Assembly: GCA_041395625.1 (NCBI GenBank)
Contig: JAWLAE010000002.1
Coordinates: forward strand, 806,001-870,000
Direction of reading: 5' to 3'
Source: CADEED01 sp041395625
GTDB taxonomy: Bacteria; Pseudomonadota; Gammaproteobacteria; Steroidobacterales; Steroidobacteraceae
Length of the DNA stretch: 64,000 nucleotides
The notes under the pieces were generated by a model, which was given only the letters and a program-made list of their open reading frames with translations, did no database searches and was not told the origin of the DNA. The translations under genes and the position numbers were made by a program. Below are positions 47,458 through 56,647 of this stretch, in pieces (position 1 is the first letter of the stretch; every line of letters starts with the position of its first letter).

Positions 47458-48861
47458 ATGGACGGCATGGGAGTCTGCGCACGATCGGCGACACGCGCCT
47501 GGGACTGGCTGCTGTTCGCGAGCGTCACCAGCATCCTGCTGCTGACCCTCTATCCCTACGATTTCCGCAATGTGTCCTACGTCGCCAACTACCCCGACAT
47601 GCCGCCGGCCGCGGACCCGAGTTGGTGGAGCCTGTTGGGTTTACCGCTGAATGTCGCGCTGTTCATACCGCTCGGTCTGGCGTTACGAGGGACGTTGACG
47701 AAGTGTCGGAGCGAGATCGGGATGACACTGCTCGCAGTTTTGCTGGGCGCCGCCTTGTCAGCCTGTGTCGAAACGCTGCAGGCACAACTGCCCTCGCGGG
47801 TGACGTCGACACCGGATCTCATCACCAATACCGTTGGTGCACTGCTGGGCGCGCTGCTGTTCCCCCGGTACCAGCAGCGAATCGTTGCGGGCCTGCAGGC
47901 ACTGCGCGGTCACCTGCAGTCAGGTCTGCTCGGGCACAACTTGGTCGTCTGGGCTGTCGCCTACCTACTGGTGGCTGGCGTGGTTGCTGCCTGGCTGCAG
48001 CGCCAGACAGCGCTGGTCGGCTGGGACCTGTCGATGCCGTTGGTGTTTGCCAATGAAGCGACCGACGATCGACCCTGGACAGGCGAACTCCTGCTGCTGG
48101 AGATATCCAATGCACCATTCGACGCGCTCGCCCGGCACGGATTCGTCCGGCGGTTTGCGACAATCGATGCAAGCACTAACAACGTCCTGAACTTGCTGTA
48201 TTCCGACGGCGCAGCGCTCAGCCGGGCGATCGCCGCGACCGGCCAGCTCGGCCTCCGCCTCGATTTCTCGACTGGCGAGCCGGAACAGTTCGGGCCAGCA
48301 CGTCTGGTATCGATCTCGAAAGGTGGACTCGCCCGTAATCTGACGGTCGGTCAGCAGGGCGACGCGCTCATCGTCCGGCTGCGCTCGCCCACTACCGGTA
48401 ACAATGGTCGGGACCCCGAATTCGCGCTGCCGGGGGTATTCCGCTCGGCCGCGCCGCAATCCGTGCGACTCAGCTACGATGGCCGAGAGCTGCTGATTCA
48501 CGCCGAGACTTACGACGCCGCTGTGTTTCATCTGTCGCCAGGCTCGGTGCTCGCCGGCATGCTGGGAGCCACCAAGGTCGACGAATTGCGTGGGCAACGC
48601 CTGGTATTTCTCGCGCTGGCCCTCGCGCCGCCGAGTGCGCTGCTGACCCTGGCGCTACGCCGCCGACGATGGTCTGCGGCACTGCAAGGGGTGTTGGCCG
48701 CGACGCTCTGTGGCGCACTCGGCTGGGGTACCGAGGCGCTGCTCGCTGCAGTCTCTGGCAGCCGTATCAGTGCATCCGGCGTCATGCTGGGCGTACTGAC
48801 TGCAATGCTTGGTGTGCTGCTAGCCTGGCCCTTGCAGCGCTTCGATGCGATCAGGCACTAG
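47458..48861 (+). CDS. VanZ-family membrane protein with internal LamG-like domain
   Basis: A 467-residue protein. The N-terminal VanZ region (about 15-140) has LYPYDFRNV, LGLPLNVALFIPLGLAL and the ETLQAQLPSRVTSTPDLITN block followed by GALLGALL. A membrane helix (about 160-180) leads to an extracytoplasmic concanavalin-like (LamG-type) beta domain (about 185-375) introduced by ANEATDDRPWTGE. Then two or three helices form a second VanZ-like part (about 385-460). Proteins of this architecture occur widely; the function is unknown. The start is ATG 47458 or 47467. Its 3' end overlaps the convergent ggt gene by 42 bases. Confidence 0.8.
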   Translation: MDGMGVCARSATRAWDWLLFASVTSILLLTLYPYDFRNVSYVANYPDMPPAADPSWWSLLGLPLNVALFIPLGLALRGTLTKCRSEIGMTLLAVLLGAALSACVETLQAQLPSRVTSTPDLITNTVGALLGALLFPRYQQRIVAGLQALRGHLQSGLLGHNLVVWAVAYLLVAGVVAAWLQRQTALVGWDLSMPLVFANEATDDRPWTGELLLLEISNAPFDALARHGFVRRFATIDASTNNVLNLLYSDGAALSRAIAATGQLGLRLDFSTGEPEQFGPARLVSISKGGLARNLTVGQQGDALIVRLRSPTTGNNGRDPEFALPGVFRSAAPQSVRLSYDGRELLIHAETYDAAVFHLSPGSVLAGMLGATKVDELRGQRLVFLALALAPPSALLTLALRRRRWSAALQGVLAATLCGALGWGTEALLAAVSGSRISASGVMLGVLTAMLGVLLAWPLQRFDAIRH

Positions 48862-50472
48862 CTTGTCTTGCAGACGCTGCGCGTAGCCGACGGTGCCGTC
48901 GCGGCGCGGATCCGCCGCCCCGCGCCAGCCGAGCGCTTCCCGGCCAACAGCATGGACGCCGCCGAAATAGGCGTTGCGCTGGCCGGACACGAGATCCTGC
49001 TCCGGCTGGGTCAGAGAGAAACCCGCGAGACCCAGTGCCTGCAGAAACGCTGACGAGAGCTTGGTCGACTCAATGTACGCCTGACCGTCGGGCAGCGCGT
49101 GCACACGCGGTGCTGCGACTGCCGACATAACATTGGGGCTGACATCCGTGAAATAGCTGATCACTTGACTGACAGCCGAAATGATCCGGGCGCTGCCGGG
49201 ACTGCCGACCACGAGCACCGGCTCACCGTCCCGCGTCACGATCGCGGCGCTCATTGACGACAGCGGCATCGCTCCCGGGCGCAATGCAAACGGATGGTCT
49301 GACTTGCCAACCTCGAACGCCTGCATGTAGTTGTTATAAAAGAACCCCAGTTTGGGACTGGGTGCCCGACCGCCGAAGTATGAATCGATGCTCGTGGTCA
49401 CGGCGACGGCCATACCATCCTGGTCGACTATCGAGAAATGCGTGGTTTCGCCGCCCGGCCGGCGCCAACGCTCGGCCGCGTACTGCTTCGACAGCCGTGT
49501 TGCCACTGCGGCTTCATAGTCCGCCAGATTGCCGATCGGCTCCGCCGCACGCGCACCGTGCGCGAGCCGCAGCGCGCGCAGCAGATGCAGCATGCGCGTC
49601 TCATCCGATTGCGACAGCTCTTCGATCGGTGCCTGCTCCAGCAGATTGAGCGCCTGCAGCATCACCCAGCCGCCGGCCGGCGGCGGCAGCGAATAGACGT
49701 TATAGCCACGGTAGGTAGTGGTCAAAGCTGGAACCACGCGAGGCTCTGACATGCCGGCAAGATCCTGCGCCGTAATCCAGCCGCCGTTCGCAGCCATATC
49801 GGTGGCGATATCAGCAGCCACCGCACCGGTATAGAAATCCATGCCGCCGTGCGCCTGCAATCGACGCAATGTCTGCGCCAGCACTGGCATACGCACCAAC
49901 TCACCTTCGCGCGGCGCGTACTGACCTTCGGTCAGAAACAGACGCGCTGCCACAGGGTCGCGACGCAGGTCTTGCTCGTGCCGTCGGTAGACTCGCGCCC
50001 TAAATGGACCGACCACCCAACCCTCTTCAGCATAGCGCACGGCGGCGGTCAGCAAACTGGGCCATTCCATTTGTCCTGAGCCGTACCTGCGATGCAGGAA
50101 CTCCATGACACGGACTGTCGAGGGGATGGTCGCTGCCGTCCGCCCTTGCTGCAGTTGTCGCTTGGTCGCGTCACGCGGCACGCCGCGCGGCGCGAACGTC
50201 GTGCCGTTGATAACAACTGGCGTCTGGCCAGGAACCTGTAGAATGACTTGTGTGCCACCGCCGAGACCTGACATCGCCGGCTCGGTGACCGCCAGCGCGA
50301 ACTGCACTGCGATGGCAGCATCGACAGCATTGCCGCCAGCTTCCAGCACCTCGACTCCCGCGGCGGTTGCCTCAGGTGTTGCGGCAGACACCACACCGCC
50401 CGGCGCCGCCAGGCCGCGCCCGCTCAGCAAGATAGACAGCACCGCGACAGCGCTCAGCAATCCGTTGTTCAT
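48820..50472 (-). CDS. Gamma-glutamyltransferase family protein with atypical substrate motif
   Basis: A 550-residue periplasmic Ntn-hydrolase. A signal peptide (about 1-23, cleaved after GLAA) is followed by the large subunit, the autocleavage site GETTHFSIVDQDGMAVAVTT (Thr nucleophile at about 360), then the small subunit with PLSSMSAAIVTRDG and GSPGSARIIS. Canonical GGTs carry FRExAP with the alpha-carboxylate-binding Arg; here the segment is INGTTFAPRGVPRDA, without that Arg. The protein may therefore cleave other amides, such as acylase- or hydrolase-type substrates. ATG 50472 was chosen; GTG 50481 is an alternative. It ends a run of exported hydrolases behind a TonB receptor. Confidence 0.88.
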   Translation of the reverse strand: MNNGLLSAVAVLSILLSGRGLAAPGGVVSAATPEATAAGVEVLEAGGNAVDAAIAVQFALAVTEPAMSGLGGGTQVILQVPGQTPVVINGTTFAPRGVPRDATKRQLQQGRTAATIPSTVRVMEFLHRRYGSGQMEWPSLLTAAVRYAEEGWVVGPFRARVYRRHEQDLRRDPVAARLFLTEGQYAPREGELVRMPVLAQTLRRLQAHGGMDFYTGAVAADIATDMAANGGWITAQDLAGMSEPRVVPALTTTYRGYNVYSLPPPAGGWVMLQALNLLEQAPIEELSQSDETRMLHLLRALRLAHGARAAEPIGNLADYEAAVATRLSKQYAAERWRRPGGETTHFSIVDQDGMAVAVTTSIDSYFGGRAPSPKLGFFYNNYMQAFEVGKSDHPFALRPGAMPLSSMSAAIVTRDGEPVLVVGSPGSARIISAVSQVISYFTDVSPNVMSAVAAPRVHALPDGQAYIESTKLSSAFLQALGLAGFSLTQPEQDLVSGQRNAYFGGVHAVGREALGWRGAADPRRDGTVGYAQRLQDKLVPDRIEALQGPG

Positions 50473-50488
50473 GACCAACACTCGCACC

Positions 50489-51646
50489 TCACTGGTTCGC
50501 GCCATCGAGCAGTAATTGCATGGCCGACTCCGCCGCTGCCTTGGCCAGGCGGCGCACATTCTCGGGCGTCGTTTCGTCGCCGAACTCGACGGTGATGGCG
50601 GGGACCGAATACGTGGTAGCCACCCAGGTCTTGGCTGTCGGTGATGCCGGATTGTGACTGGCGTCGCGCGCCAGACGTGACCCTAGTTTCTGCTCGATCG
50701 CGCGCTGCCAAGCACTCGGAAACCAGGCTCGACTGCCGCCAAAGTCGTCCGGTTGCGTGTACAGAACATCGCGATCGGTCGAATGGAAGTCGAGCAACAA
50801 CGCGAGCTTGCTCCGACGAGCCCTCGCAATCTCTGCCAGCACATCACGCGCAGCGCGCGTCTCGGCCTGCGTGAACGGGCCCCAGTCTCGATTGATGTCG
50901 ACACCGCGCGAGTTGTTACGCCATTGGCCGTGCACGACGCCGTCGGGGTTCAGCAACGGCACGACGAGGATGCCGAACCGCTGGCGAAAACGACGTGCCA
51001 GCGCATCGTCTGCCAGCAGGCGTTCGGCGAAGACGAACAAGCCGTCTGCACCGGTGGTCTCGGGCGGATGCTGGCGACCCAGCAGAACGATGTACTCCCG
51101 ACGTGATGCCCGCGTGCGAAAAGCGCTGAGCGGTCGGCCCTGCTCCGACGTACCGATGTCGTACAGATAGAGACCTCGCCGGTCGCGAACATGCGTCGTA
51201 AGCCACGCGCCGAGCTCCGCTGTTCCCGTCAGCGGCTGACTGGCGATATAGCTGCGGCCCGCCGGAACGCGCACGGCGAAGCTCGCACGGCTGCCGTCCG
51301 CAGCGATCTTGATGGGCTCGACCCGCTGCCAGTCACCCTGCGGTAGCCGCAACTTGGGCGTATAGCGATGTCGACCATGCGAGTAGACGAGCGTGATAGT
51401 CAGCTCCATCCTCTCACGGGCATCGATCGCGAAGGCGTACCAGGCGCTCGGATTGATCGGCGCGTCCTCCGGCGCGACACCGAGTTCGAACTCCAACGTG
51501 CCGCGCTGGCGGCATCCCGCCAGTCGAGCCGCTTCGAAATCATCCCTGAATTGCACGTTGTCGAAGTCGCAGCTCGCCTCGGCGTGCACGGCCTGCGTCA
51601 GACCAAGCGCCAGCAGACTAACGAGTGAGCAGAAAGTCGATCGCAT
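50489..51646 (-). CDS. Exported M14-family zinc carboxypeptidase
   Basis: A 385-residue protein with a signal peptide (about 1-22, cleaved after VHA), a beta-rich N-terminal domain (about 25-150), and an M14 catalytic domain (about 160-380). Zinc ligands: LLGRQHPPETTG gives His and Glu (HxxE), and LLDFHSTDRDV gives the distal His. The catalytic Glu lies in ITVEFGDET, and RGVDINRDWG supplies the usual Asn-Arg pair. It should remove C-terminal residues or split peptidoglycan-type amides in the periplasm. Its start overlaps the esterase gene by 29 bases; the ggt gene starts 16 bases beyond its stop. Confidence 0.9.
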   Translation of the reverse strand: MRSTFCSLVSLLALGLTQAVHAEASCDFDNVQFRDDFEAARLAGCRQRGTLEFELGVAPEDAPINPSAWYAFAIDARERMELTITLVYSHGRHRYTPKLRLPQGDWQRVEPIKIAADGSRASFAVRVPAGRSYIASQPLTGTAELGAWLTTHVRDRRGLYLYDIGTSEQGRPLSAFRTRASRREYIVLLGRQHPPETTGADGLFVFAERLLADDALARRFRQRFGILVVPLLNPDGVVHGQWRNNSRGVDINRDWGPFTQAETRAARDVLAEIARARRSKLALLLDFHSTDRDVLYTQPDDFGGSRAWFPSAWQRAIEQKLGSRLARDASHNPASPTAKTWVATTYSVPAITVEFGDETTPENVRRLAKAAAESAMQLLLDGANQ

Positions 51647-52481
51647 GAGCGGCCATCTTACTATTGTCGTGCCCGACCCCGGGCACGAGCGCCAACTGCC
51701 AGCCGAATTCCACCCGCCCTGCGCACGCCGCAGCAGCGCCGGCCGCGAAGAAAGCGCGACCCCTGCTGAGCCGATCGGGGCCCTGCGCGCGCGCTGCAGG
51801 TGTCTGACGCAAGGATCGGTGATCGCTGTCCGTATCTGCCTCACCCAGCAAAACCACCATCCGCCGCGCCAGGAACCGGGGCAGCGCTGCCGCATCCACG
51901 CCGGCCAACTGCAGCCCATACGGATACCGCTCGCTTGCGTCCGGCATCTGATACCAGCCTGCGTTGGCCGCAACGACCACTGCCGCGCGAGCGTCCGGAT
52001 TGTAGAGCGCGAAGCGATGTACGAACTGTGCGCCGGCGGAGTGACCATAGAGTCCGTAGTGCGCCGCAGTGAGCTGGTAGCGCTCTCTCACGACGTCGAA
52101 CAGCGGCTCGAGATAGCTGTAGGTCCAACGCGTCTCGGGCGCGCGGCGACCATCGGCATCGAACACACCGCCCAGATTGTAGCGCTCGGCCCCGGGAAAG
52201 TCGGCGCGCGAGAATTCCGGTACGACGAGCAGGAACCGAAACTGTTCGGACAAGGCGCGCCACTGATCGCGATACTCGCGACCGTTGCGCCTCACACCGT
52301 GCATCACCACGATCACCGGCGTGTCCGCGTCGTGCGCGCTCGGCACATGGACCCACACCATGATGGCGGGGCCATGCTCGTAGGGAAAGACGAACGAGTG
52401 CTCCGGTGACGGCACCGCCGCCGCCACGCTGAACGACCAGCAGAGCACTAGCAGCAGACGGGCCAGCAGGCTGGCTTTCAT
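51618..52481 (-). CDS. Exported alpha/beta-hydrolase, PHB-depolymerase/feruloyl-esterase-like
   Basis: A 287-residue protein: signal peptide (about 1-23, cleaved after VAAA), then an alpha/beta-hydrolase core. PVIVVMHGVRRNGREY holds the oxyanion region, YGHSAGAQFVHRFAL the nucleophile elbow (GxSxG), and GVGHDNSKM the catalytic His near the end. Family relatives are secreted esterases or depolymerases. ATG 52481 was chosen because the signal peptide begins there; the frame extends to 52529. It lies between the TonB receptor and the carboxypeptidase and overlaps the latter, so the unit is cotranscribed. Confidence 0.85.
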   Translation of the reverse strand: MKASLLARLLLVLCWSFSVAAAVPSPEHSFVFPYEHGPAIMVWVHVPSAHDADTPVIVVMHGVRRNGREYRDQWRALSEQFRFLLVVPEFSRADFPGAERYNLGGVFDADGRRAPETRWTYSYLEPLFDVVRERYQLTAAHYGLYGHSAGAQFVHRFALYNPDARAAVVVAANAGWYQMPDASERYPYGLQLAGVDAAALPRFLARRMVVLLGEADTDSDHRSLRQTPAARAQGPDRLSRGRAFFAAGAAAACAGRVEFGWQLALVPGVGHDNSKMAAHAIDFLLTR

Positions 52482-52540
52482 GGCAGATGGCGCCGATGGC
52501 TCGCGCGCCAAGATCGGCTGGCGAGCCATCGGGCGTTCGA

Positions 52541-55483
52541 TCAGAACGTCTTGGAGATCTGGCCGTAGACCACCCGGCCTTCGATGTTGTGCAGACTGCT
52601 GAAATGACCAGGACTCTCATCCGCGTACGGCGGCAGTTCGTCGAACAGGTTGCGTGCGCCGACGCGCACGCTCAAGCCCTCGCCGAAGGAACCGAAATGC
52701 TCGTCGAAGTCATAGCCGGCGACCAGCGAGACCGTCGTCCAAGGCTCGACTTCCCAGGTGTCCGTGCCGGTGACCGCCGATGTATCGATCACGTCGGTGA
52801 CACGCCGCACCTGGGCGCCCAGACTGAAGCCGCGCAGCTTCCAGTTGGCATTCAGGTTGTAGCGCCATTTCGGATTCCCGTTGCGGCGAATCTGATCGAT
52901 CGTCACACCTTGGGACACGATATCGAAGGTCTTCAGGTGCGTTGCATCGGCGTTGATCGAGAATTCACCGAAACCAGTAATGCCCGTGTTATAGCCCGCA
53001 GACAGGTCGAGCCCGGCGATCTTCTTGCTGTCGAGATTGATATAGCCGTCGTTCACCAGCAGTACTTCGCCCGCGGCGGTTCGCTGCGCACCGGGGTTGG
53101 CGAGGTTGTAGGCATCGAAGGCCGCCTGATCGGCAGGCGTCACGGCCGCACGGATGACGTCCGGATTCGACGAGCCCGTCGCCCGCAGTGCGAAATCCAG
53201 ATCCAGCTGCGTATCGACGCCGATGACCGTGATCGCGTCCTCGGATTTGATGCGCCACAGGTCCGCCGACAATCGCGCGCCCCGCAGCGCGCCCTCGCGC
53301 GGCGCGAACACGATGCCGAACGAGTAACTGTCGCTGGTCTCGGGATCGAGATTGGGGTTGCCGAAGCGCAATGAGGGTCGGTAGGTATCGCCCACATCGT
53401 TCGCGCTCGCCGTCACATCCGCGCGGTATGGATCGGCGTCACCCTGATTGCGGCGAGTGATCGTCCCCTGGTTGATCTGCACCAGATTCGGCGCCAGGAA
53501 GCCCTGTGCAAAGGAGCCGCGCACGGATAGTGCCGGCGTCAGGAACCAGTGCAAGGCCACCTTTGGCTTGGTAACGCTGCCAAAATCAGAGAAATGTTCG
53601 AAGCGCCCGGCGAGCTGCAGGTCGAGCGCATGGACGAGCGGCACACCTGCATCCTGCGCAACCAGCGGCACTGCAAACTCGGCGTACGCGGACCAGACAT
53701 TCCGATCGCCGCCGAAATCGTTCGTCGCGCTGACGCCCACGAGATCGCTCTCATCGGGAACGGCGCCGTTCGTATACTGAATCGTTCCATCCAGCCGGGG
53801 ATCCGAGTCCTCGAAAACCGTTTCGCGACGGAACTCGATACCGAGCGCGGCGCCCACGTCGCCGGACCAGATTGAGAAGAGATCCGAACGATTGGCGCTG
53901 GCGTCCCAGCTCAGCAAGGTGGACTTGCCAGCCCGGATACTCGATACCCGCACGGCCTCCAGCACCGCCGCACTGTTGGCATTCGGCCCGCCGAACACAT
54001 TGAATGCACCGGGTGTCGTCAGGTTGACGCTGTTTTGCAGCAGGGTCTTGGAAATCCGGTTGAATTCCTCGTCCTCGACTGTCGCGCGCGAATAGCCCAC
54101 GGCCGATTCCCAGTTCCAGTTCCGATAGTCACCGCGCACGCCCGCCAGCACGCGCCCCAGATCCTGACCGACTTCGATGATGCGCGGGCCCATTTCCAGC
54201 GGTCGATAGCCCTGTATCAGTACATCGAGCCCGGCCGCGGGTGCATCGACCGTCGCCAGCCGGTTCACGCTGCCAGTGGGTCCGAACGGATTCCAGTAGT
54301 TAGTCGCTGGTACGATGATGAGCGCAAGTGACGCGTCGAACGGCCCGGGTGCACGTTGCGTGCGCACGGTCGAGTCATAGTACAAGGCTTCGCCGAACAG
54401 CTCGGCGCCGCCCGCGAGCCCGTGGCTGAACGTGGCGGCAACGGAGGTGCGGCGTGTCTTCGGAATGGCCGTTTCATCCTGAATGAAGTCGTAGCGCAGC
54501 TCGCGCTCCTGTGCGCCGTCGTCCAGTTCGATCCCCTGCGTGGTCGCCACACCACCGTCGAATCCCGCCGGCTGCATGTGAAACAGACCGGCTGTGTTGG
54601 TGATGCTGGTGGTGCCGCGTCGCACGCGCACACCGGTGAACGTGCCGTCCGCGTTCAATCGACCCGAGGTGAAACGCCCGTATGGACCAATCGTCGAGCG
54701 ATTGTCCCAGTCGGTGTCGCCAGCGAACGGATCCGGCACGAGGGTCCGGCGATCGAGCGTGCCAAAGAACGGGTCGTCGATGTCCGTGTATTGCACGGCC
54801 GAGCGACTGTAGTAGGAACCGCCAACCGTGAAGGACGTGTTGCCGCTCTCGGATTGCCAGCCGATACGGCCGCCCAGCGTCAATTCATCGAGCCCGGTAC
54901 CGCTACCTGAACCGTACTTGCCCGACAGGTAGGCGCCCTCGAACTTGTCGTACAACGAAAAGTTCACCACACCCGCCACGGCATCAGCACCGTACAGAGC
55001 GGATGCACCGTCACGCAGCACTTCCACGCGATTGATCATGGTCGCCGGAATCGCGTTGACATTGAAGAACGTCACCGGCACGGAACCGACCGCTTCGGAG
55101 GCCGGATGCGCGGCCACGCGCCTGCCATTCAGCAGTACTAGCGTGCTACCCGAGCCAATACCGCGCAAGTTGATGCCGGCGACGTCGCCGCGCGCGCCGT
55201 TGGTGCCGGTATTGTTGTCGCGAAACTCGAAATCACCCACCGACGGAATATTCGCGAGCAGGTCGCCAGTGCTGTCAGAGCCGAACACGTCGAGTGCCTC
55301 ACGACTAACCACCGTGACCGGTAGCGCGCCGCTGTCGGCGACACCCTTGATGCGCGAACCGACCACGACGATCTCGGTGAGCGTCTCGTCGGCGCCACGA
55401 TCTTGTGCAAGCACCGCGAGAGGCGCCGTCGCGCCGCCAAGCAAGACACACGCGCTGAGGAGCGCAGACTGAAAACGTTTCAT
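52541..55483 (-). CDS. TonB-dependent outer-membrane receptor
   Basis: A 980-residue outer-membrane transporter. Signal peptide (MKRFQSALLSACVLLGGATA, cleaved after VLAQ), then a TonB-box-like DETLTEIVVVGSRI, then a plug domain (about 45-170; VTVVSREALDVFGSDS, NLRGIGSGSTLVLLNGRRVA, MINRVEVLRDGASALYGADA) and a 22-strand barrel ending in QISKTF with a C-terminal Phe. The plug resembles the large polymer- or peptide-type receptors rather than siderophore ones. ATG 55483 has a GGGG site; the frame runs to 55552. It is likely to import the product of the downstream exported hydrolases. A LysR gene lies 103 bases upstream on the same strand. Confidence 0.93.
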   Translation of the reverse strand: MKRFQSALLSACVLLGGATAPLAVLAQDRGADETLTEIVVVGSRIKGVADSGALPVTVVSREALDVFGSDSTGDLLANIPSVGDFEFRDNNTGTNGARGDVAGINLRGIGSGSTLVLLNGRRVAAHPASEAVGSVPVTFFNVNAIPATMINRVEVLRDGASALYGADAVAGVVNFSLYDKFEGAYLSGKYGSGSGTGLDELTLGGRIGWQSESGNTSFTVGGSYYSRSAVQYTDIDDPFFGTLDRRTLVPDPFAGDTDWDNRSTIGPYGRFTSGRLNADGTFTGVRVRRGTTSITNTAGLFHMQPAGFDGGVATTQGIELDDGAQERELRYDFIQDETAIPKTRRTSVAATFSHGLAGGAELFGEALYYDSTVRTQRAPGPFDASLALIIVPATNYWNPFGPTGSVNRLATVDAPAAGLDVLIQGYRPLEMGPRIIEVGQDLGRVLAGVRGDYRNWNWESAVGYSRATVEDEEFNRISKTLLQNSVNLTTPGAFNVFGGPNANSAAVLEAVRVSSIRAGKSTLLSWDASANRSDLFSIWSGDVGAALGIEFRRETVFEDSDPRLDGTIQYTNGAVPDESDLVGVSATNDFGGDRNVWSAYAEFAVPLVAQDAGVPLVHALDLQLAGRFEHFSDFGSVTKPKVALHWFLTPALSVRGSFAQGFLAPNLVQINQGTITRRNQGDADPYRADVTASANDVGDTYRPSLRFGNPNLDPETSDSYSFGIVFAPREGALRGARLSADLWRIKSEDAITVIGVDTQLDLDFALRATGSSNPDVIRAAVTPADQAAFDAYNLANPGAQRTAAGEVLLVNDGYINLDSKKIAGLDLSAGYNTGITGFGEFSINADATHLKTFDIVSQGVTIDQIRRNGNPKWRYNLNANWKLRGFSLGAQVRRVTDVIDTSAVTGTDTWEVEPWTTVSLVAGYDFDEHFGSFGEGLSVRVGARNLFDELPPYADESPGHFSSLHNIEGRVVYGQISKTF

Positions 55484-55586
55484 ACGTGACCCCTGAAATA
55501 CGTTGGTAGGACCGGCTTTCACAGCAGATCCGCTACAGGCAATGTATGACACGTGCTTATGTACTCAGCTAGATTATTCTTTTTAG

Positions 55587-56549
55587 TTATGCATGTATTC
55601 CCTCGGCCGCCCGCGGGCTGTCGAGCAAACTATCGATCCTCTTGTTGCGCACCTGCAACGCGTGGGTAAAGCAGCTGACGAGCTCGCGGGCCGCCAGCGG
55701 CAAACCCGTCTCGAGCGGGTACACCGCGGTCACCGCCAGCCTGACATTCGGTTCGAATGGCAGGAGCGTCACCGCTGCCGGACTGCGCGTGCCGACGAAA
55801 CTCGTTGCGGTCAGCGCGTCGACGATGGCGATCGCCGAGCTCGCGGCGGCCAGCGCACAGGCCAGCGAATAGGTCTGCACCCGCAGCGGCGCGTCCGGCG
55901 CCAGGCCGCGCGCCCGGAACTGCTCCGCCAACAGGCGTCCCAACGGCTCCTCCTCCTCCAGTCCGATGAGCCGCTGGCCCGTCAGGTCCGCGAAGTGAAG
56001 GGCCGGCTTGTTCGGCGGCAGCAGGCCGCACCGACAGACCGCTGCCAGCCGCACCGCACCCACCTCCAGGCTGGCAACGCTGGCGGGTGCGCCCTCGGCA
56101 CCGAAGGTGAAGCCGAAATCGAAACCATGGCCGGACCGGCCAAGGGTGCGTAGCAGGCTGCCCGAGTGTTGCGTGGAAATGTGAAAGTGAGCCCGCGGGT
56201 GTCGCTCGGTATAGCGCGATATGGCATCAGGCAGCGCTTCGATGCCGAGCGCCGGCGTCGCGGCAATTCGAAACGCCGACTGGACACCTTGCTTGAGTCG
56301 CTTGGACAGCAGCTGCACGCTGTCGAGCACCGACTGGGCCCGCTGTACCTCCAGGGCAAGCGCCCGGCCCTCTTCGGTCAAATGCAGTCGACCCTTCACG
56401 CGATGAAACAACGGAAAGCCGAGTTCGTCTTCGGCATGCTGCAGCACCTTGGTGACGGAGGGTTGTGAAACACGCAGTCGTTTGGCCGCCCGACTGACCG
56501 TTCCCTCGGTCACGATGGCGTGAAAGACCTCGATATGGCGTGCTCGCAT
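55587..56549 (-). CDS. LysR-family transcriptional regulator
   Basis: A 320-residue regulator: winged helix-turn-helix (about 1-62; IEVFHAIVTEGTVSRAAKRL, RVSQPSVTKVLQHAEDELGF) and a substrate-binding domain (about 90-300). The RHIEVFHAI opening and the HxxGxLHLTEEGRAL form are common among regulators of amino-acid catabolism. It is divergent from the aminotransferase gene, with a perfect palindrome (ATTGATCAAT) in the 98-base gap, so it most likely controls that run. It also lies 103 bases upstream of the TonB receptor gene and may control it. Confidence 0.9.
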   Translation of the reverse strand: MRARHIEVFHAIVTEGTVSRAAKRLRVSQPSVTKVLQHAEDELGFPLFHRVKGRLHLTEEGRALALEVQRAQSVLDSVQLLSKRLKQGVQSAFRIAATPALGIEALPDAISRYTERHPRAHFHISTQHSGSLLRTLGRSGHGFDFGFTFGAEGAPASVASLEVGAVRLAAVCRCGLLPPNKPALHFADLTGQRLIGLEEEEPLGRLLAEQFRARGLAPDAPLRVQTYSLACALAAASSAIAIVDALTATSFVGTRSPAAVTLLPFEPNVRLAVTAVYPLETGLPLAARELVSCFTHALQVRNKRIDSLLDSPRAAEGIHA

Positions 56550-56571
56550 GCCGGATATATAGCCCAGGGTT

Positions 56572-56581
56572 ATTGATCAAT
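56572..56581. promoter_or_regulatory. Palindromic candidate LysR site
   Basis: ATTGATCAAT is a perfect ten-base palindrome in the short gap between the divergent LysR and aminotransferase genes, in an AT-richer patch. Its position fits a LysR recognition site. Confidence 0.4.
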
Positions 56582-56647
56582 GCAAATGATGTTGTTGACG
56601 TTATCGGCCAACCCGGCAAGGTGGTGGCACTTCGAAGGAGCGCCACG

